From Fragilaria crotonensis (lineage: Eukaryota > Bacillariophyta > Fragilariophyceae > Fragilariales > Fragilariaceae), in the NCBI GenBank assembly GCA_022925895.1, contig JAKSYS010000085.1, positions 62,001 to 126,000 of the forward strand: a DNA stretch of 64,000 bases, in the 5' to 3' direction. The notes under the pieces were generated by a model. It was not told the origin of the DNA. It did no database searches and saw nothing but the letters and a program-made list of their open reading frames with translations. Positions within the stretch are counted from its first letter, which is position 1. Every line of letters begins with the position of its first letter. Position numbers and translations under genes: made by a program. This document shows, piece by piece, positions 44,595 to 54,538 of this stretch.

Positions 44595-45719
44595 ATGCAG
44601 CGAGCAAATGCTCGCTCAACCTTATGTGAATTCTCGCTCACTGGTGCAAGATACTCATTTGCTTCTGGTCTCGTCTCCACCACAGGTAGCAAGAAGAAGT
44701 CTAGTAAGACAAACGTCGAAGAAGACGAGAAGGAAGACGATACACATATTTGTGCATCCTCTCCTCCTTCTACATCAACGATTGCCACCGAGGAAACAAT
44801 GGACGAGATTGTTGTTGATGACAGTTATGTCTTCCGAGGGTTCATTGCTTGGTGTCTGTGGGGTTGGATTCCGATTCCAACCGGACCAAAGATCAAGTCG
44901 TCCCTCTTTACCGACAGCAAGGTGAATGCTTCATACGGCAGGAAGACTTTGTTGCGCCAAGCATTGAAATCCGCAAATCATGTGGAAAGAAGGCCTGTCG
45001 TACCTGCTGCAAAGAAGACGCTGACAATTGTGGTTCCAGATGCAAAGCGTGAGGAGCAGAATGCTCATCGAGAGTCTACGGGTATTCTAAAGGCGGCTCT
45101 GGAACTTTTCAAGGCAGACTTTGCCGAGAAGGAGCTCCAGAAGAGGTCATACCTTGAGGCTCTACTTGTAAGAGATAAACTTGCAGCCATCACTCGAAAA
45201 TCAGATAGGCTTACGGAGAAGTTCCATCGAGCGAAGAAGGGAACAACCGCAGCAAATGATATGAAGGAATTGCTCGAAAAGTATGATGATGAGATTGAAT
45301 CACTGGAGCTTCAGCTACAAGACATTCAGAAGGCAGAAATCAAACGGCGGCAGTCAAATAGTACACCATTGGCTGACACGGAGGAGGCAGGAGTCTGCTC
45401 TACGATCATGATTGAGGATATGGACCTGGTTGCTCTCGGTGCTACAACAACACCATCAAGTGTTGCCGCAGCACGAGCGCAAGGAAGTAAATCCAATTTG
45501 TGCATTGAATGCAACATTACTCCGAGCACTCACAAGTGCCGAAAGTGCAAGGAATATGTATGTGATTTGTGTTGCTCCAGCAAACGAAACTTAGAAATGG
45601 TATGGTGGTGTGCACGTTGCTTCGACGAAGAATCTCTGACGAACCAAAGGCAGATTCGCGAAGGAAAGTATGAGTCCGACAAATCGGCCGACAGCATTTC
45701 GTTCTACGATTGTGATTGA
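44595..45719 (+). CDS. Harbinger accessory protein: coiled coil plus Cys-rich finger
   Basis: A 374-codon frame. An acidic/Ser region and a hydrophobic Trp-rich patch (FRGFIAWCLWGWIPIPTG, about residues 80-97) precede a long coiled coil (about 160-255, LRDKLAAITRK and DDEIESLELQLQDIQKAEI type). A C-terminal zinc-finger-like module follows (about 310-352), with spacing C-x2-C-x7-H-x-C-x2-C-x4-C-x2-CC-x11-C-x2-C, ending WWCARCFDEE. It may be the continuation of the frame just upstream or a separate gene. A B-box or RING-like finger is unusual cargo for a Harbinger, whose second gene is normally Myb/SANT. A DNA-targeting or host-interaction role is inference. Another view is that this is captured host sequence. 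Confidence 0.6.
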   Translation: MQRANARSTLCEFSLTGARYSFASGLVSTTGSKKKSSKTNVEEDEKEDDTHICASSPPSTSTIATEETMDEIVVDDSYVFRGFIAWCLWGWIPIPTGPKIKSSLFTDSKVNASYGRKTLLRQALKSANHVERRPVVPAAKKTLTIVVPDAKREEQNAHRESTGILKAALELFKADFAEKELQKRSYLEALLVRDKLAAITRKSDRLTEKFHRAKKGTTAANDMKELLEKYDDEIESLELQLQDIQKAEIKRRQSNSTPLADTEEAGVCSTIMIEDMDLVALGATTTPSSVAAARAQGSKSNLCIECNITPSTHKCRKCKEYVCDLCCSSKRNLEMVWWCARCFDEESLTNQRQIREGKYESDKSADSISFYDCD

Positions 45720-45890
45720 AGTACATGACAAGTAGTATGAATCCGACAAATCTGGCGGGGACAGGATTAGAAATTATAAGAGTAGTAGTAGTAGTAATAT
45801 TCAGCAAGAGCGATTCTAATGATAGAGCGACGAGTGAAACTTAATATGATTACTAAAGTGAAATGCGAGGAGGAACTTCGCGAGGTCTGT

Positions 45891-47435
45891 TCACAAGCCT
45901 TTCGGCCACTCAACCTTGTTCTCGTGGAACTGCTTATTAAAATGTTCAATGAGCAATGGGCGAAAGGCCTTCAATGATATCTCATTCAAGTTCACGTCTC
46001 GTCCGTCGAGAGTGACGGGACCAGCGTCGTAATCAGCAGAGGTGTCCTCAATTTTGTCATCGTGATCATCATTGCTATCGTCGCCATAAGTAGTGTCGTA
46101 GCCGCCAAATGATGACCGATCATACAGACGGACGCTTGATACGTTTGCACCATGAGGGTCAATTAACTTACGAATACATTCGGGTATTTCGCTCATCAAA
46201 GGAACTGCCATCCAATGATTCCCACGAAGAGGGAACACCATTTTTCCATCCTGCACTTAATCCATCAACATCGAGAAGCATATTGTGCAGTGCGCAGCAC
46301 GTCAACCAGATGTTATCACAAACTTCGGTATTGTGAAGCCGAACTCCAGTCTTGAGAATCCTCCATCGACCCTTAAGAATCCCAAAGGTACATTCTACAT
46401 CCTTCCTCAACGATTCAAGCCATTGACTGAATCGAATCTCACTTCGATTGCAAGAGTTCTTCAAGGGTGGCACTGTGCTCGGCCACTGAAGGTAACCGTT
46501 GTCCACAATGACATACGCACCATTAACTGTCAAGGATGAATTCTGACTTCCAATTCAAATTTCATCGTTGAGTTAAACTCGCCTTTGCAAAGTTGATGCA
46601 TAAACCCATCAAAGCGGATGAGGGTCGTATCGTTCCACCTTCCTGGTGACCCGGCGTCGAGTGAAGGATCTTTCGACGATGGTTGACGGTTAAGTTGTAG
46701 GCACGAGTAGTAGATGCTGACTTGAAGCCCAGATGTGATTGCCTTAGGCCGTACGAGACCTTTTCAACTGGAATGCGAGTTGCGTCAGTACTTCCGATGC
46801 ATCCTGGAAACCCTGCAGCTCTATACTCAGATTCGCAATCCTTGAGCTCTTCCAATGTTGAAGGCACAGAGACGTACATTGATATAGAACTTTGGATCCA
46901 AATTCAACAAACTTGTGAAAAACTCGATGAACCTCCTTGTGATAAACGCCGATTCCTCCAAGGCATCAAATGTCCATCCGCGACCCAAGTACCGAAGACT
47001 GCCCAACAGTAGAAGTTCAATGGGAGATGCTTTGATCTTTCTAAACTGCTTATCAGGACGTTCTTCGTGCCATCTCTCAAAGAAGTCGCAATGTTCGCCA
47101 TCTTTTTTAATCATCGCCAAGAGGTCAAGAAAGGATTGATATGGCAGTCGAAATTGCTTCCTGAAGACTTTATTCCACTGTGGACAGTCAACTTTGGGGT
47201 CTTGGATGTATAGTATCCACCACAAACTATGCCTTGCGGTCATAGGAACAACAACCCCAGAAGTTGGGTCAGTGAATGTCTTGATTTGTCGAACTCGTGT
47301 TTTTTTAGGTTGCGGTTCTTGTGCAGCTCCGAGATCCATTGCTGCCTTGGCTTTGGCTTCTGTTAACAATTGCAAAAGGAAAACAACGCTCATTTTTGCG
47401 GAACTTTCATCACTTTCACGGTCAAGGTATGCTTC
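45891..47435 (-). pseudogene. Harbinger DDE transposase, main part
   Basis: The coding continues from the N-terminal piece at 50654-50517 on the far side of the LINE. It reads EAYLDRESDESSAKMSVVF and continues through RHSLWWILYIQDP and IELLLLGSLRYLGRGWTF, a helix-turn-helix-like part. The DDE_Tnp_4 catalytic core follows with first D in GSTDATRIPVE (about 46780), second D in VIVDNGYLQWP (about 46500) and E in DVECTFGILKGRWRIL (about 46400). The frame changes near 46870, between about 46650 and 46530, and near 46240, so the gene is broken in addition to the LINE insertion. The acidic C-terminus ends EHFNKQFHENKVEWPKGL. Confidence 0.88.
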
Positions 47436-47562
47436 AAATTTACTGGCGTTGAAAAAAACCCAACATCTATTTAACGTACTATCGCTATGTCCGTACCAGG
47501 GACATTCGACCTATACGCCTGAACAGTACCTTGTGCAGGTAGCATCCAGAAGGTGATAATCG

Positions 47563-48852
47563 TCAGGACGTCGATTTTCGAACTAACCACTCCGTGATTG
47601 GTCTCACATTTTGTACTGCCAAAGATTTTGCTCGTTTAATGCTTTCACGCACCAAGGGACCATACACCGCCAGCCAATTTTGGTTGTAACTCGTTGTTTT
47701 TGTGACATGCTCCGTCACGTCTTTACATAGCACCTGTTGCATACTAGGTTCCATTTGTGATCTCATATCGTAAATCTCACGCAACGACCGATCAACTTCT
47801 TTCCGAATGGCCTGAGCTCGGCTTGATGCATCGGCGCCATGTAGATCGTGATTCCGCATTGACCAAAGCAAAAACCATCGTGCCCATCCTGTACGAATGA
47901 TTGCCATTTGCCATCTGTGGTGACTTGTCCTTGCCTTATTTTGTGAGGCGTTTAGCTGCCTTGAGTAAAAGGCGTCTTGAAGCCGATCCCATTCCAGGCT
48001 GAATCTACCCAGGAAAATCTGGTCCCATCCGATTGCGTTCTGTTGGCGGATGAGCCGTCCGTACTCATGTGGATAAGAACTAGAACCCATAACAAATGCC
48101 TCAGGTGAGGTCTCGCTGTGGTCTAGCCATCCTGATATCGCATTGCATAGGATCAAACGAAGTTGTGGGTCTGTGTTCCATTTGTTGCACGTGTTGATCG
48201 TTGCTGCTAACAATGCCGTCCTCCATTCCTCTCTGGCATTGGTCTTGCAGCGGGGGATGTGCGACCATGTCTCCGCGCAGGTTCCGCATGCGGGACAACG
48301 ATTTCGCAGCGGATCCTTCCGATGCAGGGTAGCGTTCGTCGGTAGAATCCCATGAACGAATTTGATCAAGTGCGTCCGTTTGGATAAGTGTCGTTTTAAG
48401 CTCTTCCCATGTGCTTTCCAATTTATGTAATGAAAGACTTCGAGGGTCCAAGAATATCTCTTCATCATATGATGTTGGAGAGGAGCTGACGTTGCCTGAT
48501 ACCGCAAGGCGGTTTCATAATGAGAAGTGATAGTCCCCGCTGGCAATATCAAATGAACACCCGCCCATGTTGTTAGAGGTACGATTGGTTGGTGATGGCC
48601 ATATTCACGTTGATACTTAGTTGCCAATGCATCCGCTTCGACATTCAACCTCGCAAGTAAAGAGAGCTGTCCAATTGCCTTTTTCTTATCTTGGTGTCCC
48701 GCCACATATTGTAACGCGAGGCCCGGCATTGATTGCGCCATCACCTGAATACCTCTCACTACATCCCACTCCGGCAAGTGGGTCCAGAGGAAATGCGCGA
48801 TCGGATGTTGTGGAAGATTGTCTTCTGTAGGAGGGGCTACGACGGTTTTCAC
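47563..48852 (-). pseudogene. LINE C-terminal region with zinc-binding motif
   Basis: A 429-codon frame. It begins with the last part of the RNase H-like domain (YVAGHQDKKKAIGQLSLLARLN, shown to 20 at ARL, and NVEADALATKY). It continues with KRYSWTLEVFHYINWKAH and a CPACGTCAETWSHIPRC segment whose Cys/His could bind zinc. A Trp-rich C-terminus follows. The downstream copy at 63272-63977 aligns with this part (shared LIRQQNAIGWDQIFLGRFS versus ILHQNRIGWSQLFMGRFS). Overlaps the RNase H frame because of a frame change near 48840. Confidence 0.8.
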
Positions 48853-49642
48853 GCAAGGTTTTCAACAGACTATCGCTATCTGTTGCCACGATGCCCTCCC
48901 ACGGGGATAGGTGTCCGGTAAATTCTGCTAACCGGCGAAGAAAACATAAAATGGATAGCATTCCATAACTCTTGGACCGGTAAGACGTTGGTGAGCTTCC
49001 ATACGCGGGACCCATCCCTGTCGCGCATCGGATACCATTCTTATCGCTGATGGACCACCCGAACGAGCCCTGAGTTTGGTCCCATTCAGAGCCATCACTC
49101 ACGGAGCGCACGCCGGACGACAGCATAGTCGCTACCGTATATGGATCGAAAAGCAAGTCCGTGTGATGCAATAGTGCTTCTTCCCACTCGGGTAATCTCG
49201 CAACATATTGGGCAAACTTTGCTGGTGGAACCGACGGAACGTCGTACTGAAAGGCTCCATCGTAGGATACCCACCAAAAACCTGGATCTTTCATACCGTT
49301 CACTTGGGAGACTATCGCGTCGTCGGGAAGGTTGTCCCATGCCACTTTCACGATCGTTTCACGGACCACTCGAATGCCCACCGCCGCGCACTTTGTGTAG
49401 AGCCCATCAATCAAGATCCACGCTGCGGAGTCAGCCCAATAAGCGTGGTGGCGTTGTCTTTGTTTGCGAATGTCTAGCACCCATTCCCCGAGCGGTTGGC
49501 GGAATTCGCCGGTGGGAGAACTCCAGAGACTATTCGCTTTCCGCCACAGTTTCCATTCCGTTTCGGACGGTCTTTCTTGGTGTATAAAATTACCGTGGGT
49601 CTTGCTGCTGAATAGACTGGACTCGCCCTGTAACTTGCACAT
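48686..49642 (-). pseudogene. LINE RNase H domain region
   Basis: The RNase H core is visible from VSDGSEWDQTQGSFGWSI with the first catalytic Asp, then SYRSKSYGMLSIL and IVATDSDSLLKTL with a later Asp. A Lys stands where Glu is usual in the second motif, so the enzyme would probably be impaired. The frame drifts after LLKTLREN, where the C-terminal frame takes over. N-terminal to it is a Trp-rich linker (EWKLWRKANSLWSSP). Confidence 0.75.
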
Positions 49643-49693
49643 ATCGAGGAACCGGCCGTTTGGTTGTGCAATATCCGACGCTGTCGTCGCTTT

Positions 49694-50516
49694 TTAATAC
49701 AGCCTGCAGTAATTTAATCGACGAAGCTCTGAAAGAGTAAACTGCCCTGACTCCTGAATGACATCCATTAAATTAAAATCATGAAGTCTCTGTAGTTGAG
49801 GAGGACTAAACGAATCGACCATCAGACGTGCCCCAATTGTAGACAAGAAGGATCGGAGCGATGCAAGCCATTTTGATTCCAATTGCGGTAAGACGGGATC
49901 GACACGTTCTAGGATCGAGTATGAAGTACCAACCTGGACCTGAAACCACGACACTGCGATGCGTAGCAACTTTCCAGTGACCGTTGAGCGACGCCAATGT
50001 TTCAGAAACAGTAGGGTTTGTTGAATTCCTTGCTGGACATATAAATGCCTGAAGCTTGCACCTCCGAGATGCAACGGGCCGTAAAGAATTTCGCGTTTGG
50101 TGTGTCGGTTAAATCCACACCGAGGAACAATTATCGACATCGCTTTCCTCTGAATTTTGTCGAGTTGCTTCTGTGTGAAAAAGGAGCATGATAATGGGTA
50201 GCCGACAGCTGGTAAGTAACAAGCATAGTAGTATGTCCACGCCTCTAATCGCGTCAGAGGGCATTTCCATAGGAATGATGTTATGTCGTTGCTCTTGTGT
50301 AATAATTGACGGAATTGTTCGCCTTGAGTTCCTGCAGGATCTTTGTAGTGCCCGAGCGTTTTGTGTGCCTGGTAAGCCCCGAGGATTTGAAGGTTCTCCT
50401 GACGTTCACTATGATTGTCCCATACCGTTATTTCGTGAGCCATAGATGATGCGCCCTTTGGAACGAGCACTGGCGCGCCTTGAGCAGAGAACTGCCATTG
50501 AACAATATGACATGAG
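49694..50516 (-). pseudogene. LINE post-RT region, 5'-truncated
   Basis: The coding opens directly at the 5' truncation (SCHIVQWQFSAQGAPVLVPK) and shows the connector typical of these elements. TLGHYKDPAGTQGEQF is followed by RLEAWTYYYACYLPAVGYPLS and then LDKIQRKAMSIIVPRCGFNR and LGGASFRHLYVQQG. No YADD-type RT box is present. The frame ends LRRLNYCRLY at 49694. Confidence 0.8.
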
Positions 50517-50654
50517 AAATTTACTGGCGTTGAAAGTTCCATCTTCATTGTAGCACGCGCATTCATCGATTGGGCGAACGTCATCACTGCCGAAGACACT
50601 GCCAAGAACTTGATCAATAATCTCTTTATCTTCGGCACTCTGGGTGAGGCCCAT
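50517..50654 (-). pseudogene. Harbinger transposase N-terminus, upstream of the LINE
   Basis: From the ATG at 50654 the frame reads MGLTQSAEDKEIIDQVLGSV and on to EDGTFNASKF, whose last codons form the LINE target duplication. The frame is the same as that resumed at 47435, so before the LINE arrived this was one continuous coding sequence. Confidence 0.85.
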
Positions 50655-50884
50655 GATGATGTTGATGAAAACAAGTATTGTAGGAAATGAAGGCAGGAAG
50701 GAAACCACCAGATAAAGATGACTTGGTGTTGATTTGTACCAGTTCAACAACGTTGTTGGCATGGGTATTTGGTGCAAATAGTGCCAAGTGATGACCATGG
50801 CGTCATTTGGATCTTCTCGTGCACATTTTGTTCGAACCCGGATCCGAACAAACCGTGTTGCACGGTTTGTGAAAAAGGCTTGTG

Positions 50885-51137
50885 TAACCCGGCTTCACAA
50901 ATCGTGCACCATGTTTTATTTTGTGATTTTCCATCGTAAGGAATGGAAATTACAAAATATGCAGTGAATTTCTGTTTTGCGAACACCTTTTGTTCGACGT
51001 AAGCATCGGCCTAACCCGGCTTCACAAAACGTGCACCATGTTTTATTTTGTGATTTTCCATCGTAAGGAATGGAAATTACAAAATATGCAGTGAATTTCT
51101 GTTTTGCGAACACCTTTGTTCGACGTAAGCATCGGCC
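50885..51137. repeat. Tandem duplication of the Harbinger right end
   Basis: Two units of 126-127 bp (50885-51011 and 51012-51137), nearly identical. Each starts TAACCCGGCTTCACAAA or the same after the first TAA and ends GACGTAAGCATCGGCC. The terminal repeat is therefore present twice, the inner copy also followed by TAA. The left end of the element has only one copy. Confidence 0.93.
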
Positions 51138-51588
51138 TAAATCGGAAAATTAAAACAGAATCTTCAATTCTCCGTTTCCATCCACGATACGATTTAATAA
51201 ACCGTTCACACCTGATAGCATCCGTTTGGCACTTTTTGATTGCGTTATTTTGGAAAACTCGCATCAAGAGTGGTGTGCCTCCTCGTCCTAATCGTGATTC
51301 ACCCATGACGGCTCATTTGTCGGCGAGAAAACAGTTCAACGTAGCCATGGTACCACGAACGAACGGGCACATGAGCGAGGGTCTGTTCGTCGACTTAATA
51401 CATTCGCAAAACGTATCATCAATCATCAATCATCAGTCGTGCCATAAAAGTTGTACAAGTACTCGAGTGTGATAGGAATATCCGTCCTTCACCTTCAGTC
51501 CGGTTCATCAACACAGATACCATAACTCGTACGCGAGTGCTCGAGAACAATGCAATCGAATTCTATTTTGTCAGATGGACGCTGATGT

Positions 51589-52421
51589 AGGTACCTAGAC
51601 GGTTTTGCGAGCGTGGACGGTTCGTAGGAGGAGGAGTGCCTAAGAAGTCTCGCCCCAATAGTATTTGATATTGGCTGCTTACTACAGCCATCAGATTGGT
51701 GCAATCATTTTTCGGTTTTCATTATCAATGCCAGATGTGTGGCGACGGCGAAATAGTGGCCGAGCCCCCTTACAGTACCATGTTACTCACGATCATGGTG
51801 TATGATCGCAACAAAGTCTGCTGTCGTAACGAGGTAACACTGTACTAGAAACATCAAATACTTAGGAATATGAATGATTTCCTTCATCTTGATGATAGGA
51901 ATCAAGAAGAAACCAGGGATCGAGAGTACAGTATGCGGTTAGTTTGCTGATATCATCACCTCGACGTGCGTTCGATGGTCGATGTTCGATGTTTGATGTC
52001 CATTAGTACAGTATGACATCCACGTGCGCCAACCGTAGCCCTAGTAGTATATCGTGAATGAGGAAAACAGTGTGAAAAACCGTGTTCACTGAACCGCCGA
52101 CTTGGAGGTCCAGACTGAGCCTTGCATGTACTGCAGACCGGCCCACCCAAACCCATTGGGTTAAGGGTGGGTTTGGGTGAGCTCAGGATTTCATGGGTCT
52201 GGGTGGGCCGGCAAATCATAGCAAAATGACAGTAGATGTTTGCTACCGGTAGTAGTAGAACCATCTACTCCAGTACTAACTACTGGGTTTGGGTGGGTTT
52301 GGGCAGGTCTTGGTGGATCGTATGGGTTCTGGGTGGTTTTGGGCTGGTACTTCCGTGAGCGTAGCTTTACGTGGGTACCCATGGGTTTGATATTTTCAGA
52401 AATTCCCGTCTCTGATGTACT
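51589..52421. other. Spacer between copies A and B, no gene seen
   Basis: Apart from the short G-rich element near its right end it holds no recognisable gene. GTTCGATG-type short direct repeats occur near 51965-51995. Confidence 0.55.
52132..52420. mobile_element. 289-bp G-rich hairpin insertion in copy B
   Basis: Flanked by TGTAC on both sides (52127-52131 and 52421-52425). Copy A lacks it and reads CATGTACGCCTTG at the same point. Its left part is an inverted repeat (CCGGCCCACCCAAACCCA at 52138-52155 against TGGGTCTGGGTGGGCCGG at about 52194-52211). The remainder is rich in TGGGTTTGGG, with runs of three G that could form G-quadruplexes. It codes for nothing. Family unknown. Confidence 0.7.
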
Positions 52422-52709
52422 GTACGCCTTGTGATACTCGTACTAGTACCGCTATGACCGTCATAAGTTATTACATTTGACATATAGGACAAGACAGACA
52501 CGATAACTACTGCCATACGCGAAGCCCACACACCCACTGCCACCGTGGCCGAAACGGGAGATGGGAGGGCTGGGAGTTGGGCGGCAATCTTTCACTCTCT
52601 CTCCTTCTTTCCTATATCCTTTCATGAACTTGGCGCCACCACAACACATTACCCCATCTGAGAAGAAATAAGTAATCAGTTTATTACTCCTCTTTATTAT
52701 TGAATAAAT

Positions 52710-53400
52710 CATGGCGATGGGTTTTGAAGATGTGCTCTATCAGCACAAGAATCTGATGACACCGCAATAACTCGAGGATTTTCACAACGAACGGTCAAGA
52801 GACTCGATTGGGATATCTCAAATGCGAAGCTCGCGGTTGTCTCAAGACCGAAACGCTCCAAGGATGATCGGCCTTCCCACAATGCTCGAGCTGCAAGTTG
52901 GTGTTGGCTGGGTACTGCAGCAAGGACTGTCAGAATGCCGATTGGAAAATCCGCCACAAGATTTTGTGCAAGAAGGCAAAGGCCAAAAAGGACAAGACCG
53001 AACGTGTCAGCGCGTTTCTCGAAGGATTTGCGCGCCAAAATGAATGATATGGAGGGGGAGGGGAAATGGCGACGGTCCTTTTTCAGGCACTCCCCTTTTT
53101 CGAGGAGATGCGCGAATATCCCTGCATGTGAGGGTTGACAAAGGTAGGAGCAAGGACAAGCCATAATCTAGCACTAGGAGTGCAAAAATGAATTACATTT
53201 ACCTTCTCTCACCAGTCGCCAAAACAGCTAGCAGCTAGGTTCGCGAGCAAAAAAAATCAATTCATAGTCACTGGAGGATTACTCTCCAATGGAAATAATC
53301 CATAAAAAGTTATCGCTTGAAAACAAAAGCGTTCGACTCGGTCTTTCAGATACCGAACTATCCCCACAAGCTATCCGGAAATGGCAACATGACTTTGTCT
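52710..53400 (+). pseudogene. MYND zinc-finger relic, copy B (internally deleted)
   Basis: The start (MAMGFEDVLYQHKNLMTP), the shared TAA and the finger region (CSSCKLGVGWVLQQ in the wrong frame, CSKDCQNADWKIRHKILCKK in the right one) are present. About 330 bp between GACTCGATTG and GGGATATC are missing relative to A and C. The deletion joins at a short GATTGGG/GGTTGGG similarity. The 3' end reaches TAG at 53398-53400, overlapping the convergent ORF. Confidence 0.7.
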
Positions 53401-53916
53401 AGAGTATTCGAACGAGGACGAGGAACGTAGACGCGTGCGATAGGCAGCGAATCTGGCACCCCGACGGCGATGACGCGCTGGATCCACGAGTCGAAGTCAA
53501 GCCGACAAAGCAAATGCACCACTCCACCGTACTGCTCTTGAGAGCATGGAAGACACGTGGTGCCAAGACGTGGAGGAGCTCCTTTGAACTCGCGCATATT
53601 CGAGCACGGCTTCCTTGAAAATCTCCTCGGTCACTGCAGCAGGAAGACCAAGCGGATCAGGTGGTAGTGGCACACCTCCTGGAGCAGCAGCTTGTGCTTG
53701 AGCCTCATGAATGGCCTGAACAAAGACGTACACGTTCTTCCAGGCAAACATCACTGGCGGGTCATCTTCCGCGCCATCAACGAGTTTCATGATAGCATTC
53801 AAAAGGTATTCCTCTTCATTCCCCTTCAAAACATCTTCGATCAGGATATCATCGTTTGTGGTAGACACTTCATCACCGCGCACCGTAGTCGAAAGAACAG
53901 GGATTACGTCGGTCAT
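53358..53916 (-). pseudogene. Convergent ORF of the array unit, copy B
   Basis: This is the best preserved of the three. MTDVIPVLSTTVRGDE, ILIEDVLKGNEEEYLLNAIM, DPPVMFAWKNVYVFVQAIHE and PPDPLGLPAAVTEEIFKEAV run in one frame to about 53580. A frame change then leads into PRLGTTCLPC and LDFDSWIQRVIAVGVPDSLP. Acidic, about 190 residues in all, no signal peptide and no recognised family. Its coding matches copy C more closely than copy A. Confidence 0.62.
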
Positions 53917-54538
53917 CTTCTTGCTCTTCTTCCTGCTCGTCGTTTCCTGTTGTGTTGAAACCACAGTACTCGAGTATTAACGGTAGTGACTGTGCCTGCG
54001 TGCTTCCGGTAAGACAATGGTACAGTACTCCGGTAACTACTGGGTGATTGAAGTACGAGTAGCTTGTAAATCGGAAAGATGAAATAGAATGAGATTATCA
54101 ATCTCCCAAGTCTAGTTTGACAAATATTGCTCGTTCACTCTTCGCTTCTCCGTTTCCATCCACGATACGATTTAATAAACCGTTCACGCGAGATAGCATC
54201 CGTTTGGCACTTTTTGATTGAGTAGTATTGGAAAACTCGCATCAAGCGCGGCGTGCCTCCTCGTCCTAATTCACCCATCATGACGCCTCATTTGCCAGCC
54301 AGAAAACAGTTCAACGTAGCCGTTGGACCATGAACGAACGGGCACATGAGCGAGGGTCCGTTCGTCGACTAAAATACATTCGCAAAATGTATCATCATTC
54401 ATCAGTCGTGCCATAAAAGTCGTACAAGTACTCGAGTGGGATAGGAATATCCGTCCTTCATCTTCAGACCGTTTCATCAACACAGATACCTCGAACTCGA
54501 GTGCTTGAGTACAGTGCAATCGAATTCTATTTTGTCAG

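Larger units (their letters stand above)
47455..50516 (-). mobile_element. 5'-truncated LINE nested in the Harbinger transposase gene
   Basis: A 3062-bp non-LTR element on the minus strand. It is flanked by a perfect 19-bp target duplication, AAATTTACTGGCGTTGAAA, at 47436-47454 and 50517-50535. The 5' end (high coordinate) starts inside coding sequence after the reverse transcriptase, so the RT itself is absent and the copy arrived dead. Coding covers the post-RT region, RNase H and a C-terminal domain. The 3' end has no poly(A); it reads GATGTTGGGTTTT before the duplication. A second member lies at 63155-64000, and the two share a 3' motif (TTTAACGT.CTA.CGCTATG on the plus strand). Confidence 0.92.
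43688..51137. mobile_element. PIF/Harbinger DNA transposon with nested LINE
   Basis: A 7450-bp element inserted in the spacer of copy A. Its ends are inverted repeats of about 23 bp, GGCTGATGCTTATGTCGAAC on the left and GGCCGATGCTTACGTCGAAC read inward on the right. TAA flanks both sides (43685-43687 and 51138-51140). Copy B keeps the empty site, GTAGCTTGTAAATCGG at 54059-54074, proving the borders. Without the LINE the element would be about 4.37 kb. It carries two plus-strand frames (43922-45719) and, on the minus strand, a Harbinger-type DDE transposase split by the LINE. The transposase has several frame changes, so this copy is dead. Confidence 0.93.
41243..51588 (+). repeat. Array copy A, interrupted by several insertions
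   Basis: First of three copies of a unit that also lies at 52422-55199 (B) and 57018-61178 (C). The unit order is a C/T-rich leader, MYND gene (+), convergent ORF (-), a 0.5-kb spacer, and the coiled-coil/nuclease-like gene (+). Copy A resumes after the Harbinger at 51141 and ends just after the third gene's start (ATG at 51575, similarity lost at about 51589). Removing the Harbinger, A and B MYND starts are about 3.8 kb apart; B to C is about 4.55 kb. Confidence 0.85.

Noticed and set aside
48686-50674. LINE-region frames as host genes
   Set aside because: RNase H and connector motifs plus the flanking 19-bp duplication show that they belong to a retroelement without LTRs. The first 50 codons of the 50674 frame are Harbinger DNA read out of frame.
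43688-51137. The 19276-19990 MITE as a deletion product of this Harbinger
   Set aside because: Both have TAA duplications and GGC-type ends, but terminal sequences beyond the first bases differ.
51104-51472. Frame of 122 codons, partly conserved in copy C at 58910-59158
   Set aside because: It lies in the spacer upstream of the third array gene. Conservation reflects near-identity of A and C, and copy B does not keep the frame.
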